Origin: MKSF01 sp037190225
GTDB taxonomy: Bacteria; Bacteroidota; Bacteroidia; Chitinophagales; Chitinophagaceae
Length of the DNA: 64,000 bases
Direction of reading: 5' to 3'
NCBI GenBank assembly: GCA_037190225.1
Contig: JBBCJL010000011.1
Location: 1 to 64,000, forward strand
Positions 27,334 to 36,740 of the stretch are shown here, one piece after another (the first letter of the stretch is position 1; the number at the start of each line of letters is the position of its first letter). Under the pieces are notes generated by a model. The model saw only the letters and a list, made by a program, of their open reading frames with translations. It did not search any database and was not told the origin of the DNA. The position numbers were made by a program, and so were the translations under genes.

Positions 27334-27735
27334 TTACCAGATAAACTCCAGGTTCTTTTCAATAGCTTCATTCAGGGAATAAAAAACAGGGCACGTCCTG
27401 GCGGCGTTTTCCAGCAGCTGCCGCTCTTTCGGGGAGAAGGTCTGACCTTTCATATGAAAGGCGATGCCTATCCCGGAAATCCTCCGGGGCGCTGCGGCCA
27501 TGATCTTCACGACTTCGCAATAAGATCCTGTAATGTCGAGCTGGTGGGTACGCGCGGCAATGCCCATAATGGTAAGCGCACAGGAGGCCAGCGCGGTAGC
27601 CACCAGGTCGGTGGGTGAGAACATTTCGCCTTTTCCGTTATTATCTGTGGGAGCGTCGGTGTACAGGACGGTTTGTGATGCTTCGTGCACGGCCTCGGTA
27701 CGGAGATCGCCGAGATAGGTTACTTTAGATGTCAT
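27334..27735 (-). CDS. OsmC family peroxide-detoxifying protein
   Basis: 133-aa OsmC/Ohr-fold protein. The two redox cysteines are in LASCALTIMGI near residue 52 and AARTCPVFYS near 115, the expected spacing for thiol-based reduction of organic hydroperoxides. FSPTDLVATAL is also a family mark. It resembles YhfA/OsmC more than Ohr. It is convergent with the histidine kinase gene. Confidence 0.88.
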   Translation of the reverse strand: MTSKVTYLGDLRTEAVHEASQTVLYTDAPTDNNGKGEMFSPTDLVATALASCALTIMGIAARTHQLDITGSYCEVVKIMAAAPRRISGIGIAFHMKGQTFSPKERQLLENAARTCPVFYSLNEAIEKNLEFIW

Positions 27736-27814
27736 TGCCTGATACTATTTCTTTTTTTATGAATGCATATTGCACATTATTTATTAAATTTACAACATTA
27801 ACGCCATAAAATCC

Positions 27815-28663
27815 ATGCACATCAGACATATATTTTCAGTAATTGCATTGGTGCATCTTTCTATCTTGTCGTTCGCGCAGCCCCGGAAGATCGAATATAA
27901 GAGCTATATTCCCGATTCTGTGGCCATTGTCAATCTCCAGGAAAAGGAAGGCAGGAAAAAATATGGCAATGAGCTCAGGAATGAGCTCAGCTTCGGCTTC
28001 CGCCTGCCTTTGCAGGGATGGGGCATATTCGCCGATTACGGCATCCTGCGCAGGAGCGAGGCCGTAAAGCGGTTTGAATACGATTACATCTACGACACCA
28101 GGGTCTTCACGTTTGAGCTGGGCGAAAAGATACACCCCAAGGAACAGAAGCCCAGCCTGCTGATGGGACTGGTTTCCCCGGACGTCATGTACACCTACGG
28201 TAAGCGCAACAATTTCTATACCGCGAAGCTGATGTATAACCAGCGCAAGCTCCTGGCCGGCAAGCCGGACAAGAACAACATTTCCGTGCACTGGGTATTC
28301 GGAGGCGGCGTCTCGCTGGGCATACAGAAGCCCTACTACCTTAATATCGCCGAGCTCGGAGAGGTAAAATACCACGACTCCATAAGGGTGCAGTTCCTGA
28401 GCGGGCACGTCCTGAACAGGAGTATGTTCAAGGGATTTGACGAAATGGAGTTCATTCCCGGCATTATCCTGAAGAACGGCTTTCACTTTGACTTTGCCAG
28501 GAGGAATAACCGCAAATCAGCCCTCGAAATAGGCGGCACCCTTGAATATTACTTCAATGATGTCAATATAATGGTGGAGCAGAAGCCCCAGAAACTTTTT
28601 ATCAGCGCTTACCTGAGCATCCAGCTCGGACGGATCAAAGCGCAGGGCGCCAAAAAAAAGTAA
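27815..28663 (+). CDS. Predicted secreted/outer-membrane protein of unknown function
   Basis: 282 aa with a signal peptide cut after FAQ (residue ~22). The rest has many alternating hydrophobic/polar stretches with aromatic ends (ELSFGFRLPLQGWGIFADYG, FGGGVSLGIQKPYYL, FHFDFARR, ISAYLSIQLG), which suggests a small beta-barrel. I recognise no family motif. It is upstream of lipA by 71 bp, but a shared function is unlikely. Confidence 0.7.
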   Translation: MHIRHIFSVIALVHLSILSFAQPRKIEYKSYIPDSVAIVNLQEKEGRKKYGNELRNELSFGFRLPLQGWGIFADYGILRRSEAVKRFEYDYIYDTRVFTFELGEKIHPKEQKPSLLMGLVSPDVMYTYGKRNNFYTAKLMYNQRKLLAGKPDKNNISVHWVFGGGVSLGIQKPYYLNIAELGEVKYHDSIRVQFLSGHVLNRSMFKGFDEMEFIPGIILKNGFHFDFARRNNRKSALEIGGTLEYYFNDVNIMVEQKPQKLFISAYLSIQLGRIKAQGAKKK

Positions 28664-28734
28664 TTAACGGGCAGGCACACAGGAATTAGGTAAATTTATG
28701 CTAATTTCGCACATACAACTTTTCAATTCCAATT

Positions 28735-29694
28735 ATGATAGAATTACCAGTTATATCGGCTCAGCAATTGAAGAATGAAGACGAACGCAAGGCAAGTCAG
28801 GGCATAAAAAAACCGAATTGGCTAAGAGTAAAGCTCCCTACTGGAGAAGGCTACCGTCACGTGAGAGGACTGGTAGAGGAACATAAGCTCCATACGATAT
28901 GTGAAAGCGGCAATTGTCCCAATATGGGAGAATGCTGGGGAGCAGGCACTGCTACTTTCATGATCCTGGGTAATATCTGCACCCGCTCCTGCGGGTTTTG
29001 TGCGGTAGCTACCGGGCGTCCGCTGGAAGTTGACTGGGACGAGCCGCAAAGGGTGGCGGAAGCCATATACCTGATGAAGGTAAAGCATGCCGTTATCACT
29101 TCTGTGGACAGGGATGAGCTGAAGGACGGCGGATCCATTATCTGGGCCAATACCATCAAGGCAGTCAAAGCATTGAATCCTGATACGACATTAGAGACCC
29201 TGATCCCGGATTTCCAGGGCAAATGGGACAACCTTCAAAGGGTCATAGAAGTAGCCCCGGAGGTCGTTTCCCATAACGTGGAAACCGTGGAGCGGATGAC
29301 CCGCAAGGTAAGGATACAGGCCAAATACCACCGTTCGCTGGAAGTGATAAGGAGGCTGCACGAGGCCGGCGTCCGCACCAAAAGCGGCATCATGCTGGGC
29401 ATAGGCGAAGAGCCGGAAGAAGTGCTGCAGACCCTGCAGGACCTTAAAGATAACGGCTGCGATGTTGTAACGCTGGGCCAGTACCTTCAGCCCACGCAGA
29501 AGCATCTCCCGGTGATCCGCTTTGTACACCCGGATGAATTCGCTATGTACCGTGAAGCGGGCTACAAAATGGGCATTGATTACGTAGAAAGCGGGCCGCT
29601 CGTCCGTTCCTCTTACCACAGTGAGAAGCACGTGATCCCCGGGTATGGCATCAGCCAGTGGAAACAGGAGCAGGCAGTACAGTTCACCGCCTGA
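28735..29694 (+). CDS. lipA: Lipoyl synthase
   Basis: 319-aa radical-SAM enzyme that inserts two sulfurs into octanoyl groups on carrier proteins such as GcvH and the E2 subunits. Auxiliary cluster cysteines are Cys56, Cys61 and Cys67 (CESGNCPNMGEC). The radical-SAM triad is Cys82-x3-Cys86-x2-Cys89 (CTRSCGFC). The C-terminal VRSSYHSEKH supplies the conserved serine region. Substrates encoded in this window include GcvH (9.4 kb); PdhA (54.7 kb) belongs to a lipoyl-dependent complex. Confidence 0.96.
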   Translation: MIELPVISAQQLKNEDERKASQGIKKPNWLRVKLPTGEGYRHVRGLVEEHKLHTICESGNCPNMGECWGAGTATFMILGNICTRSCGFCAVATGRPLEVDWDEPQRVAEAIYLMKVKHAVITSVDRDELKDGGSIIWANTIKAVKALNPDTTLETLIPDFQGKWDNLQRVIEVAPEVVSHNVETVERMTRKVRIQAKYHRSLEVIRRLHEAGVRTKSGIMLGIGEEPEEVLQTLQDLKDNGCDVVTLGQYLQPTQKHLPVIRFVHPDEFAMYREAGYKMGIDYVESGPLVRSSYHSEKHVIPGYGISQWKQEQAVQFTA

Positions 29695-29746
29695 TCACCC
29701 TGTCTTGTGTTACCTAAAAGTCATTACAAAAATCAACAAATAAATA

Positions 29747-30445
29747 ATGGGATTCAATAAAGTAGTAGCCGGAGCAGCAGAAGCTATTCAGGATATACAG
29801 GACGGAGCAGTATTGATGCTGGGAGGATTCGGATTGTGCGGGATTCCTGAAAATTGTATTAACGCCCTGGTAGAGAAAGGCGTCAAAAACCTGACCTGCA
29901 TCTCGAATAACGCAGGCGTGGACGACTTCGGCATCGGGCTGATGCTGCAGACCAGACAGGTAAAGAAAATGATCTCCTCCTATGTGGGTGAGAATGCGGA
30001 ATTTGAAAGACAATTATTAAGCGGGGAGCTGGAAGTAGAGCTGATACCGCAGGGTACGCTGGCCAGCAGGTGCCTGGCAGCAGCCTATGGCTTCCCTGTG
30101 ATCCCCACGCCCGCAGGAGTGGGCACGGAAGTAGCGGAAGGCAAGGAAGTGCGCAACTACAACGGTAAAGATTACCTGATGGAGGCTGCCTTTGAAGCTG
30201 ATTTCGCCATTGTAAAAGCCTGGAAAGGAGATACCCTGGGCAATATCATCTTTAATAAGACGGCCCGCAACTTCAACCAGGTGATGGCCATGGCCGGGAA
30301 GATCACTATCGTGGAAGTGGAAGAGCTGGTGCAGCCGGGCGAGCTGGACCCTAATTTTATCCATGTGCCGGGGATCTATGTGCACAGGATATTCCAGGGC
30401 AGCAATTACGAGAAAAGGATCGAGCAACGGACCATCCGTAAATAA
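29747..30445 (+). CDS. scoA: 3-oxoacid CoA-transferase subunit A
   Basis: 232-aa alpha subunit of a family I CoA-transferase moving CoA between succinyl-CoA and acetoacetate or a related acid. Clear marks: GGFGLCGIPENCI near 26-38, SNNAGVDDFGIG, ELIPQGTLASR and PTPAGVGT. The catalytic glutamate is on subunit B, whose gene is not adjacent; scoA is followed at once by a terminator. Subunit B must be encoded elsewhere if the enzyme is active. Confidence 0.93.
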   Translation: MGFNKVVAGAAEAIQDIQDGAVLMLGGFGLCGIPENCINALVEKGVKNLTCISNNAGVDDFGIGLMLQTRQVKKMISSYVGENAEFERQLLSGELEVELIPQGTLASRCLAAAYGFPVIPTPAGVGTEVAEGKEVRNYNGKDYLMEAAFEADFAIVKAWKGDTLGNIIFNKTARNFNQVMAMAGKITIVEVEELVQPGELDPNFIHVPGIYVHRIFQGSNYEKRIEQRTIRK

Positions 30446-30466
30446 TAAGTAACGGATGATTCATAT

Positions 30467-30508
30467 AAAAGGAAATGGCAGTATCTCCGGATACTGCCAT
30501 TTCCTTTT
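30467..30508. terminator. Strong bidirectional terminator, scoA / pcm
   Basis: Perfect 19-bp stem AAAAGGAAATGGCAGTATC / GATACTGCCATTTCCTTTT with a TCCG tetraloop, between convergent genes. Confidence 0.85.
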
Positions 30509-30528
30509 ATGGTATATATATAATATCG

Positions 30529-31194
30529 TTATTTACGCTGCACGCCTTCCAGCATGGGCACAAAGCTGAAAGCATCCAGCACTTCTTCAGAAAAGTCGTC
30601 CCCCTGGCGGGTGATCCGGTGCATCACCTGCTTATCGCCCTCTCCTACCGGCACCACCATGATGCCGCCGGGCTTCAGCTGTTCCAGCAGTTGCTCAGGA
30701 ATAAAAGGAGCGCCGCAGGTCACGATGATCTTATCGAAAGGAGCAAACCCGGGCAGCCCTTTAAAGCCGTCACCCAGGAACCGCTTGATCTCGGGAAATT
30801 CCTTCAGGTAGAAGAATTTGCTGTTATAATCATACAGCTTTTTCTGGCGCTCGATCGTAAAGACCCTGGCGCCCAGCCTGGCCAGCACGCAGGCCTGGTA
30901 AGCGCTGCCCGTACCGATCTCCAGTACCTTATCATGCTTTCTGATCTGCAATAGCTGCGTCTGGTAAGCCACCGTATAGGGATGTGAGATGGTCTGGTCC
31001 GCCCCGATAGGGAAAGCCCTGTTCTCATAGGCTATCACCTCAAAAGCCGGATCCAGGAAGAAATGTCTCGGCACCTCCATCATAGCGTTCAATACCGCCT
31101 TGTCCGTGATGCCCTTATTGCCGATCTCGTCTAATAGAATCTGTCTTTTACCTTTATGGATATAATCGTCTGTTCTGACCTTGGACTGCAACAT
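30529..31194 (-). CDS. pcm: Protein-L-isoaspartate O-methyltransferase
   Basis: 221-aa SAM-dependent repair enzyme that methylates isoaspartyl residues in damaged proteins. Family marks: PRHFFLDP, GADQTISHPYTVAYQTQLL near 76-94, VLEIGTGSAYQACVLARLG (SAM motif I) near 100-118, and the tail LKPGGIMVVPVGEG. It is divergent from the DUF58 gene across a 70-bp gap. Confidence 0.95.
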   Translation of the reverse strand: MLQSKVRTDDYIHKGKRQILLDEIGNKGITDKAVLNAMMEVPRHFFLDPAFEVIAYENRAFPIGADQTISHPYTVAYQTQLLQIRKHDKVLEIGTGSAYQACVLARLGARVFTIERQKKLYDYNSKFFYLKEFPEIKRFLGDGFKGLPGFAPFDKIIVTCGAPFIPEQLLEQLKPGGIMVVPVGEGDKQVMHRITRQGDDFSEEVLDAFSFVPMLEGVQRK

Positions 31195-31264
31195 ACCCGC
31201 AAAGATAGGGTCAGTTTCCGGAGTAAAAAAGTAAACTTATGCACATAATCTTTATCTTTACGAC

Positions 31265-32167
31265 ATGCAATTACCTCAGTCCTTTTCGGAAACAGACAAT
31301 CTTGATCTGCTGGCAAGACAACTGGTGGAAGGCTTTATCATCGGCCTGCACCGGAGCCCTTACCACGGATTTTCCGTAGAATTTGCAGAGCACCGCCAGT
31401 ATAACCAGGGAGACAACCTGAAGCACGTGGACTGGAAAGTATATGGCCGCAGGGATGTCATGGTCACCAAAAAGTACGAGGAGGAAACCAACCTCCGCTG
31501 CTGCATCGCCATTGATACCAGCGGGTCCATGTATTTCCCGGAAACGGGCATTAACAAGCTGCAGTACAGCTGTATAGGCGCGGCCGCACTGATGCGCCTG
31601 CTCAGGAAGCAGCTGGATGCCTTTGCTATAGCAACCCTGGAGGATCACCTGGTGTACCTCTCCAGGTTCGGAACCACTTCGCTCCACTACAAGCAGCAGA
31701 TCGCCCAGCTGCAGCAGCTGGCCTCCGGCAGGCACCAGCAGCGGAAGACCCACCTGAGCGCATCGCTGCATGAGCTGGCCGAAAGGATACACCAGCGTTC
31801 CCTGGTCATCCTCTTTACGGACATTCCCTACAGGGAGATCGCGGACCAGAGCTTCCTGGACGCCGTGCTGCACCTCCGGTACCGCAAAAACGAAGTGGTG
31901 ATCTTCCACCTGGTGGATAAGGACCTGGAGGAAAATTTCGACCTGGAAAACGTCCCGCACGAGCTGATAGACCTGGAAACAGGAGAATCCGTCAAGCTGC
32001 ACCCTCACAGCATCAGGGAAAAATACCTGCAGCACCTCCGTGCCTACCGGGGAAAGATCAGCAATTTCTGCCAGCAGCACCACATCGACCTCGTTCCTTA
32101 CGGACTGGATCAGCCTATAACAAATATTTTACAGCAATATTTACAAAAAAGGGCCCGATTGATGTAA
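31265..32167 (+). CDS. DUF58 (vWA-like) domain protein
   Basis: 300-aa cytoplasmic protein with DUF58 features: a front segment ending HRSPYHGFSVEFAEHRQYNQGD...HVDWKVYGRRD (residues ~31-65), then a vWA-type fold with an MIDAS-like IDTSGSMYF near 88-96 and a later LFTDIP. DUF58 proteins usually pair with a MoxR AAA ATPase; none is adjacent here. A -7-like TATCTTTA lies just upstream of the ATG. Confidence 0.85.
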   Translation: MQLPQSFSETDNLDLLARQLVEGFIIGLHRSPYHGFSVEFAEHRQYNQGDNLKHVDWKVYGRRDVMVTKKYEEETNLRCCIAIDTSGSMYFPETGINKLQYSCIGAAALMRLLRKQLDAFAIATLEDHLVYLSRFGTTSLHYKQQIAQLQQLASGRHQQRKTHLSASLHELAERIHQRSLVILFTDIPYREIADQSFLDAVLHLRYRKNEVVIFHLVDKDLEENFDLENVPHELIDLETGESVKLHPHSIREKYLQHLRAYRGKISNFCQQHHIDLVPYGLDQPITNILQQYLQKRARLM

Positions 32168-32263
32168 AATAAAATATTTTACGTAATTTTGCCAGCCCGT
32201 TTCATAAAGCTATTGAATTCATCAGGAGATTTATGGCAGGGCAGTCTGAAAATACAGGAAAAA

Positions 32264-32851
32264 ATGAATTATCACAGAGAATTTGAAATTGGCTGGTTTG
32301 GGTTGGCATTGGGAGTTCATCATTTTCAATATGAGATAGACAAGGAAAAGCTCAAAAGACTGGAATATCCCGAGATACAGGGCTTACAGGATTTTAAGTT
32401 CAATATACACCTGAAGTTTGATAAAAAGAGCAGCTTCTTTTTGTTAAAGTTCGAAATAGACGGGACGGCAAAGACCGTATGTGACAGATGCGGAGACGAC
32501 CTGGACCTGGAAATATGGGATGAGTTCGACCTGGTCATTAAGCTCACCAGCGAAGCCCAGGAAAGCACGGAGGACGATGATGAAGGAGATGTGGTATTCA
32601 TTCCCAGGAGCGAAACGGTTATTGACGTATCGGAATGGATATATGAATTCATACAGCTGAGCATTCCGATCCAGCTGAAGCATGCGGACGATGAAGCGGG
32701 CCACCCTACCTGTAACCCGGAGTCGCTGAAAATGCTGCAGCAGTTTTCCAAAAAGGAAAATGAACATCCGGAAGAAGGGCCTGCAGGAGATGAGCCACCG
32801 TCCCAGAATCCGAAAGACATTTGGAAAGATTTAGATAAATTTAAATTTTAG
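32264..32851 (+). CDS. DUF177 (YceD-like) protein
   Basis: 195-aa protein of the YceD/DUF177 family, often encoded before rpmF and linked in other bacteria and plants to 23S rRNA accumulation. The core holds a zinc-type CDRCGDDLDLEI near 78 and the acidic EDDDEGDVVFIP typical of the family; a second Cys lies in HPTCNPE. The ATG at 32264 (MNYHREFEIGWFGL) is chosen; the open frame back to a TTG at 32189 lacks family sequence. Gene order DUF177-rpmF-plsX is conserved widely. Confidence 0.87.
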   Translation: MNYHREFEIGWFGLALGVHHFQYEIDKEKLKRLEYPEIQGLQDFKFNIHLKFDKKSSFFLLKFEIDGTAKTVCDRCGDDLDLEIWDEFDLVIKLTSEAQESTEDDDEGDVVFIPRSETVIDVSEWIYEFIQLSIPIQLKHADDEAGHPTCNPESLKMLQQFSKKENEHPEEGPAGDEPPSQNPKDIWKDLDKFKF

Positions 32852-32855
32852 AATG

Positions 32856-32863
32856 TACCTTTG
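32856..32863 (+). promoter_or_regulatory. -7 box of an internal rpmF promoter
   Basis: TACCTTTG, identical to the rrn -7 boxes, just after the DUF177 stop and 50 bp before rpmF. A TTAG at -33 position (32831-32834, 21-bp spacing) is weak. It could let rpmF follow rRNA synthesis. Confidence 0.45.
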
Positions 32864-32913
32864 CATTCTTCAACCATAAACAAATCAGTAATAATATATA
32901 AATTTTAATAGTT

Positions 32914-33129
32914 ATGCCAAATCCAAAACGCCGTCACTCGGCACAACGCGGAGCTAAACGTCGTACTCACTACAAAGCAGTTGCTGCAACAATCAGTGTA
33001 GATCCGGTTACTCAGGAAGCTCACATCAGACACCGTGCGCACTGGTCTGAAGATAAATTATATTATCGTGGTAAAGTGGTAATTGACAATACAAAAGAAG
33101 AAGTAGTTACTGACAATACGGCTGAATAG
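32914..33129 (+). CDS. rpmF: 50S ribosomal protein L32
   Basis: 71 aa, starting with the L32 signature MPNPKRRHSAQRGAKRRTHY and followed by HIRHRAHWSEDKLYYRG. No zinc-binding cysteines are present, so it is the cysteine-free (C-) form. The acidic tail EEVVTDNTAE is slightly long. It lies 62 bp after DUF177 and 143 bp before plsX, as in the classic rpmF-plsX arrangement that ties ribosome and phospholipid synthesis. Confidence 0.97.
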   Translation: MPNPKRRHSAQRGAKRRTHYKAVAATISVDPVTQEAHIRHRAHWSEDKLYYRGKVVIDNTKEEVVTDNTAE

Positions 33130-33272
33130 GCCCGGCGGTATCTTCATCGTTACCCAATAAAGCATTGAATACAGGCAACAGATATTTCCTTTAGATTTTC
33201 TCCAAAAATTTTCAGGCAATATCTGTTGATGTAGTTTATATACGAACCACTACAATACTTAAGTTTATCTCA

Positions 33273-34238
33273 ATGAATATAGGATTAGATATTATGGGTG
33301 GCGATTATGCCCCTCAAGCAGCAATAGAAGGAGTAGCGACATTCTTCAGTTCCAATACGGACGATAGCATCCGCCTTACCCTGGTAGGTATCAAAGCCGA
33401 AGCTGCACCCTATATGCCCTTATTGGATCCCTATAAGGATAAATTTAGTTTCGTGGAAGCAGATTCCGTCATCGGTATGGATGAGCATCCCACCAAAGCA
33501 TTAAAAGATAAGCCCCATTCCAGCATTGCCATCGGCTTCGGCCTGCTGCAGCAGCAAAAAATAGACGCCTTTATCAGCGCGGGCAATACCGGCGCTATGC
33601 TGGTAGGCGCTATGTATTCCGTTAAGGCATTGCCGGGCGTGCTGAGACCCACCATCGCCTCTCCTATGCCCTGCCATGACGGCATGATCAACCTGCTGCT
33701 GGACGTAGGCGCCAATGCCGATTGCAAACCGGAGCACCTGGAACAGTTCGCGATGCTCGGGTCCCTTTACATGGAACATGTGATGGGCATACCGCAACCT
33801 AAGGTCGGGCTGCTGAACATCGGTGAAGAGGAAGGAAAAGGCAACATCCTGGCGCAGGCCGCCTATACCCTGATGAAAAACAATTCCAGCCTCAATTTTG
33901 TAGGCAACGTGGAAGGAAGGGACATCATGACCGGCAGGCAGAATATCGTGGTCTGTGAAGGATTCACCGGTAACGTGATCCTCAAGCTCGCCGAATCGTT
34001 CTATGATATCATGAAAAACGACCTTCAGGGTAAGCTCACGCCGTTTGTTAAAATGCTGAATTATGAACAGTACGGCGGCATTCCAATCTTAGGTATCAAC
34101 GCCCCTGTCATTATCGGCCATGGCATTTCCAATGCCATGGTATTCAGTGAAATGATCAATGTCAGCAAAAGAGTGATCGATACCCGGTTCATTGATGTTA
34201 TCCGGAACCATTTCGCCAGCATCCAGCCGGTTGTCTGA
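33273..34238 (+). CDS. plsX: Phosphate acyltransferase PlsX
   Basis: 321 aa. PlsX converts acyl-ACP to acyl-phosphate, the first step of phosphatidic acid synthesis via PlsY, and acts at the membrane surface. Marks: IGLDIMGGDYAPQAAIEG at the N terminus, FISAGNTGAMLVGAM, VLLNIGEE-type LLNIGEEEGKGN, and VVCEGFTGNVILKLAE. The usual fabH neighbour is replaced here by a short-chain dehydrogenase 29 bp downstream. Confidence 0.95.
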   Translation: MNIGLDIMGGDYAPQAAIEGVATFFSSNTDDSIRLTLVGIKAEAAPYMPLLDPYKDKFSFVEADSVIGMDEHPTKALKDKPHSSIAIGFGLLQQQKIDAFISAGNTGAMLVGAMYSVKALPGVLRPTIASPMPCHDGMINLLLDVGANADCKPEHLEQFAMLGSLYMEHVMGIPQPKVGLLNIGEEEGKGNILAQAAYTLMKNNSSLNFVGNVEGRDIMTGRQNIVVCEGFTGNVILKLAESFYDIMKNDLQGKLTPFVKMLNYEQYGGIPILGINAPVIIGHGISNAMVFSEMINVSKRVIDTRFIDVIRNHFASIQPVV

Positions 34239-34267
34239 TCTCTTTCCCAACGATACGGCTATTATAT

Positions 34268-35011
34268 ATGCAAACAGTACTCATTACAGGCGCTTCTTCA
34301 GGTATTGGCAAAGCAACCGTCACACTGCTGGCGGCATCAGGCTATAACCTGGTGATATGCGGCAGGAATATTGACGCCCTGTCAGCGCTTCAGCAGCTGT
34401 ATCCCGGCAACATCTCCCATATTCTGCAGTTTGACGTCAGCAAAAAAGATGAGGTATTCAGCGCCATCCAGTCACTGGGTGACCTGCGCATAGATATCCT
34501 GATCAACAATGCCGGTAATGCCCATGGACTCGCCACCTTTGACCAGGCCGATATCACAGACCTGGAAGCCATGATAGATATCAATGTGAAGGGCCTTATC
34601 TATGTTTCCAAAGCCGTATTGCCCTTAATGATCCCCTATGGCAGCGGGCATATCGTCAATATCAGCTCTATCGCGGGTAAGCAGGTGTACCTGAACGGCA
34701 CTACCTATTGCGCCTCAAAATTCGCAGTGGAAGCCCTTACCCAGGGGATGCGTATTGACCTGCTGCCGCACAATATCAAAGTAACAGGCATTGCTCCCGG
34801 GGCCGTAGCGACCAATTTTTCGCTGGTGCGCTTTAAGGGAGACCAGAGCAGGGCTGATGCCGTATATGAAGGCTATACGCCGCTCTCGGCGGAAGATGTA
34901 GCCAATACTATCCTGTTTGCCATCCGCCAGCCGGAACACGTGCAGATAGCCGACCTTACCGTGCTGCCCTCTGTCCAGGCATCGGCCGTTCATATCAGCC
35001 GGAAGGTGTAA
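34268..35011 (+). CDS. Short-chain dehydrogenase/reductase (YdfG-like)
   Basis: 247-aa classical SDR. Cofactor motif TGASSGIG (residues 7-14), NNAGNAHG near 80-87, and the catalytic Ser134, Tyr147 and Lys151 (YCASK). The overall sequence, including GMRIDLLPHNIKVTGIAPGAVATNFS, resembles YdfG-type NADP-dependent 3-hydroxy acid dehydrogenases acting on serine or malonic semialdehyde. It follows plsX by 29 bp and may share its transcript. Substrate assignment is tentative. Confidence 0.86.
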   Translation: MQTVLITGASSGIGKATVTLLAASGYNLVICGRNIDALSALQQLYPGNISHILQFDVSKKDEVFSAIQSLGDLRIDILINNAGNAHGLATFDQADITDLEAMIDINVKGLIYVSKAVLPLMIPYGSGHIVNISSIAGKQVYLNGTTYCASKFAVEALTQGMRIDLLPHNIKVTGIAPGAVATNFSLVRFKGDQSRADAVYEGYTPLSAEDVANTILFAIRQPEHVQIADLTVLPSVQASAVHISRKV

Positions 35012-35150
35012 TTTACAGCATACAAACATTGTTGTCATAAACAGCAGGATTCCTTCAGCTGGCTATCTAATATATAAGAAACACAGCTATCCTGATAGCT
35101 GTATTACTAAATTTCCGGGGAATGGGGAGTATATCTTTTCAGATTTCTCC

Positions 35151-35261
35151 ATTCCGCTACGCTATAGTCGAAATGACACTTCACTCAATCACAATATCAC
35201 CGCAAAGTACAAAAGACTCTCCTATAAACAGATAGTCACTTTCCTTTATTCCGCTACGCTC
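35151..35261 (+). repeat. Short direct repeats in an intergenic region
   Basis: ATTCCGCTACGCT occurs at 35151-35163 and 35249-35261. The surrounding 35012-35368 stretch contains no convincing gene. It looks like degraded intergenic repeat sequence. Confidence 0.4.
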
Positions 35262-35368
35262 AAAAAATCCCGGACACAGCAAGAGGCGATATAACAAGAC
35301 CTGAATACAGCTTATCTTTCACTGATTCAGCTTATTTCCTGAAACCAAGTCTGCATCAGTAAATAAAA

Positions 35369-35399
35369 CCGGGCTATATTCTCAGAGAATACAGCCCGG
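35369..35399 (-). terminator. Terminator of sucC
   Basis: CCGGGCTATATT pairs with AATACAGCCCGG (one mismatch) around CTCAGAG. On the minus strand it is followed by TTTTATTT, and it lies 32 bp beyond the sucC stop. Confidence 0.7.
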
Positions 35400-35430
35400 C
35401 CCATAATATATTGATATACTTATCTTACAA

Positions 35431-36648
35431 TTATCCCTGCACCGCTTTTTGTACCAGCTCGGCAGCTTCAGACAGCAGGATAGCGGATTGTACCTGTAAC
35501 CCGGATTCTTCTATCAGCTTTTTAGCTTCCTCGGCATTGGTGCCCTGTAAGCGTACGATAATAGGAATATTGATATTACCCAGGTTTTTGTAAGCCTCGA
35601 TCACACCTGCAGCCACACGGTCACAACGAACGATACCGCCGAAGATATTGATCAGGATAGCCTTAACATTCGGATCCTTCATAATGATACGGAAACCGGC
35701 TTCTACAGTCGTAGCGTTGGCCGTACCGCCCACATCCAGGAAGTTGGCCGGCTCACCACCTGCCAGCTTGATCATATCCATGGTAGCCATGGCAAGACCG
35801 GCACCGTTCACCATACAGCCTACGTTACCATCCAGCTTTACATAGTTCAGGTTGTATTCACCTGCTTCCACTTCCGTAGGATCTTCTTCCGTAGTATCCC
35901 GGAGCTCGGCCAGGTCCTTATGGCGGATCAGCGCGTTATCATCCAGGTTCATCTTACAATCCACGGCCAGGATCTGGTCATCAGCAGCCTTGAACAGCGG
36001 GTTGATCTCCAGCATAGCGCAGTCCAGTCCAACGTAAGCATTGTACAGGTTCGTAACGAACTTCACCATATTCTTATTCGCTTCACCTGTCAGCCCGAGG
36101 TTGAAAGCAATATTACGGGCCTGGAAACCGGCCAGCGGGAAACCGGGCTTCACCCACTCCTTGAATATTTTTTCAGGGGTGCTGTGGGCTACTTCCTCGA
36201 TATCCATACCGCCCTCCGTAGAGTACATGATCACATTTTGCTTGGTAGCACGATCCAGAAGGATGGACAGGTAGAACTCCTGGCGCTCGGAAGGCCCGTC
36301 GTAATACATATCCTTTGCCACATATATCTTGTTCACTACCTTACCAGCTTCACCGGTCTGGATAGTTACCAAAGTATTTCCTAAAATATTTTTAGCGACC
36401 TCTGCTATATTTTCTTCACTTTTCACTACCTGTACACCGTGCTGTGCAGGCACCTCTTTCATTGTACCTTTACCACGTCCGCCTGCGTGGATCTGCGCTT
36501 TTACCACTGCAAATTTACTGCCGGATTCGGCCGCAATGTTCTTATAAGCTGCTACCGCTTCCTCTACTGTCGCTACAGCAAGGCCTTCTTGGGTGGGAAC
36601 GTTATACTTTTTTAAAAGTTCTTTTGCCTGATATTCGTGTAAGTTCAT
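35431..36648 (-). CDS. sucC: Succinyl-CoA synthetase (ADP/GDP-forming) beta subunit
   Basis: 405-aa ATP-grasp subunit of the citric-acid-cycle enzyme making succinate and ATP/GTP from succinyl-CoA. Marks: MNLHEYQAKELLKKY at the N terminus, KAQIHAGGRGKG near 50, EINPLF, and GNVGCMVNGAGLAMATMD. The C-terminal CoA ligase part has NIFGGIVRCDRVAAG. sucD (alpha) is not adjacent, so the subunits are encoded apart, as in several Bacteroidota. Confidence 0.96.
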   Translation of the reverse strand: MNLHEYQAKELLKKYNVPTQEGLAVATVEEAVAAYKNIAAESGSKFAVVKAQIHAGGRGKGTMKEVPAQHGVQVVKSEENIAEVAKNILGNTLVTIQTGEAGKVVNKIYVAKDMYYDGPSERQEFYLSILLDRATKQNVIMYSTEGGMDIEEVAHSTPEKIFKEWVKPGFPLAGFQARNIAFNLGLTGEANKNMVKFVTNLYNAYVGLDCAMLEINPLFKAADDQILAVDCKMNLDDNALIRHKDLAELRDTTEEDPTEVEAGEYNLNYVKLDGNVGCMVNGAGLAMATMDMIKLAGGEPANFLDVGGTANATTVEAGFRIIMKDPNVKAILINIFGGIVRCDRVAAGVIEAYKNLGNINIPIIVRLQGTNAEEAKKLIEESGLQVQSAILLSEAAELVQKAVQG

Positions 36649-36740
36649 TATTGAAAAAAATTTGTGCGAAGATAAGTTATTAATTTAAAAAGTTGATAAT
36701 AGTATGTTCAATTTGTGAATAAAATTTAAAGAAAGGGTTG

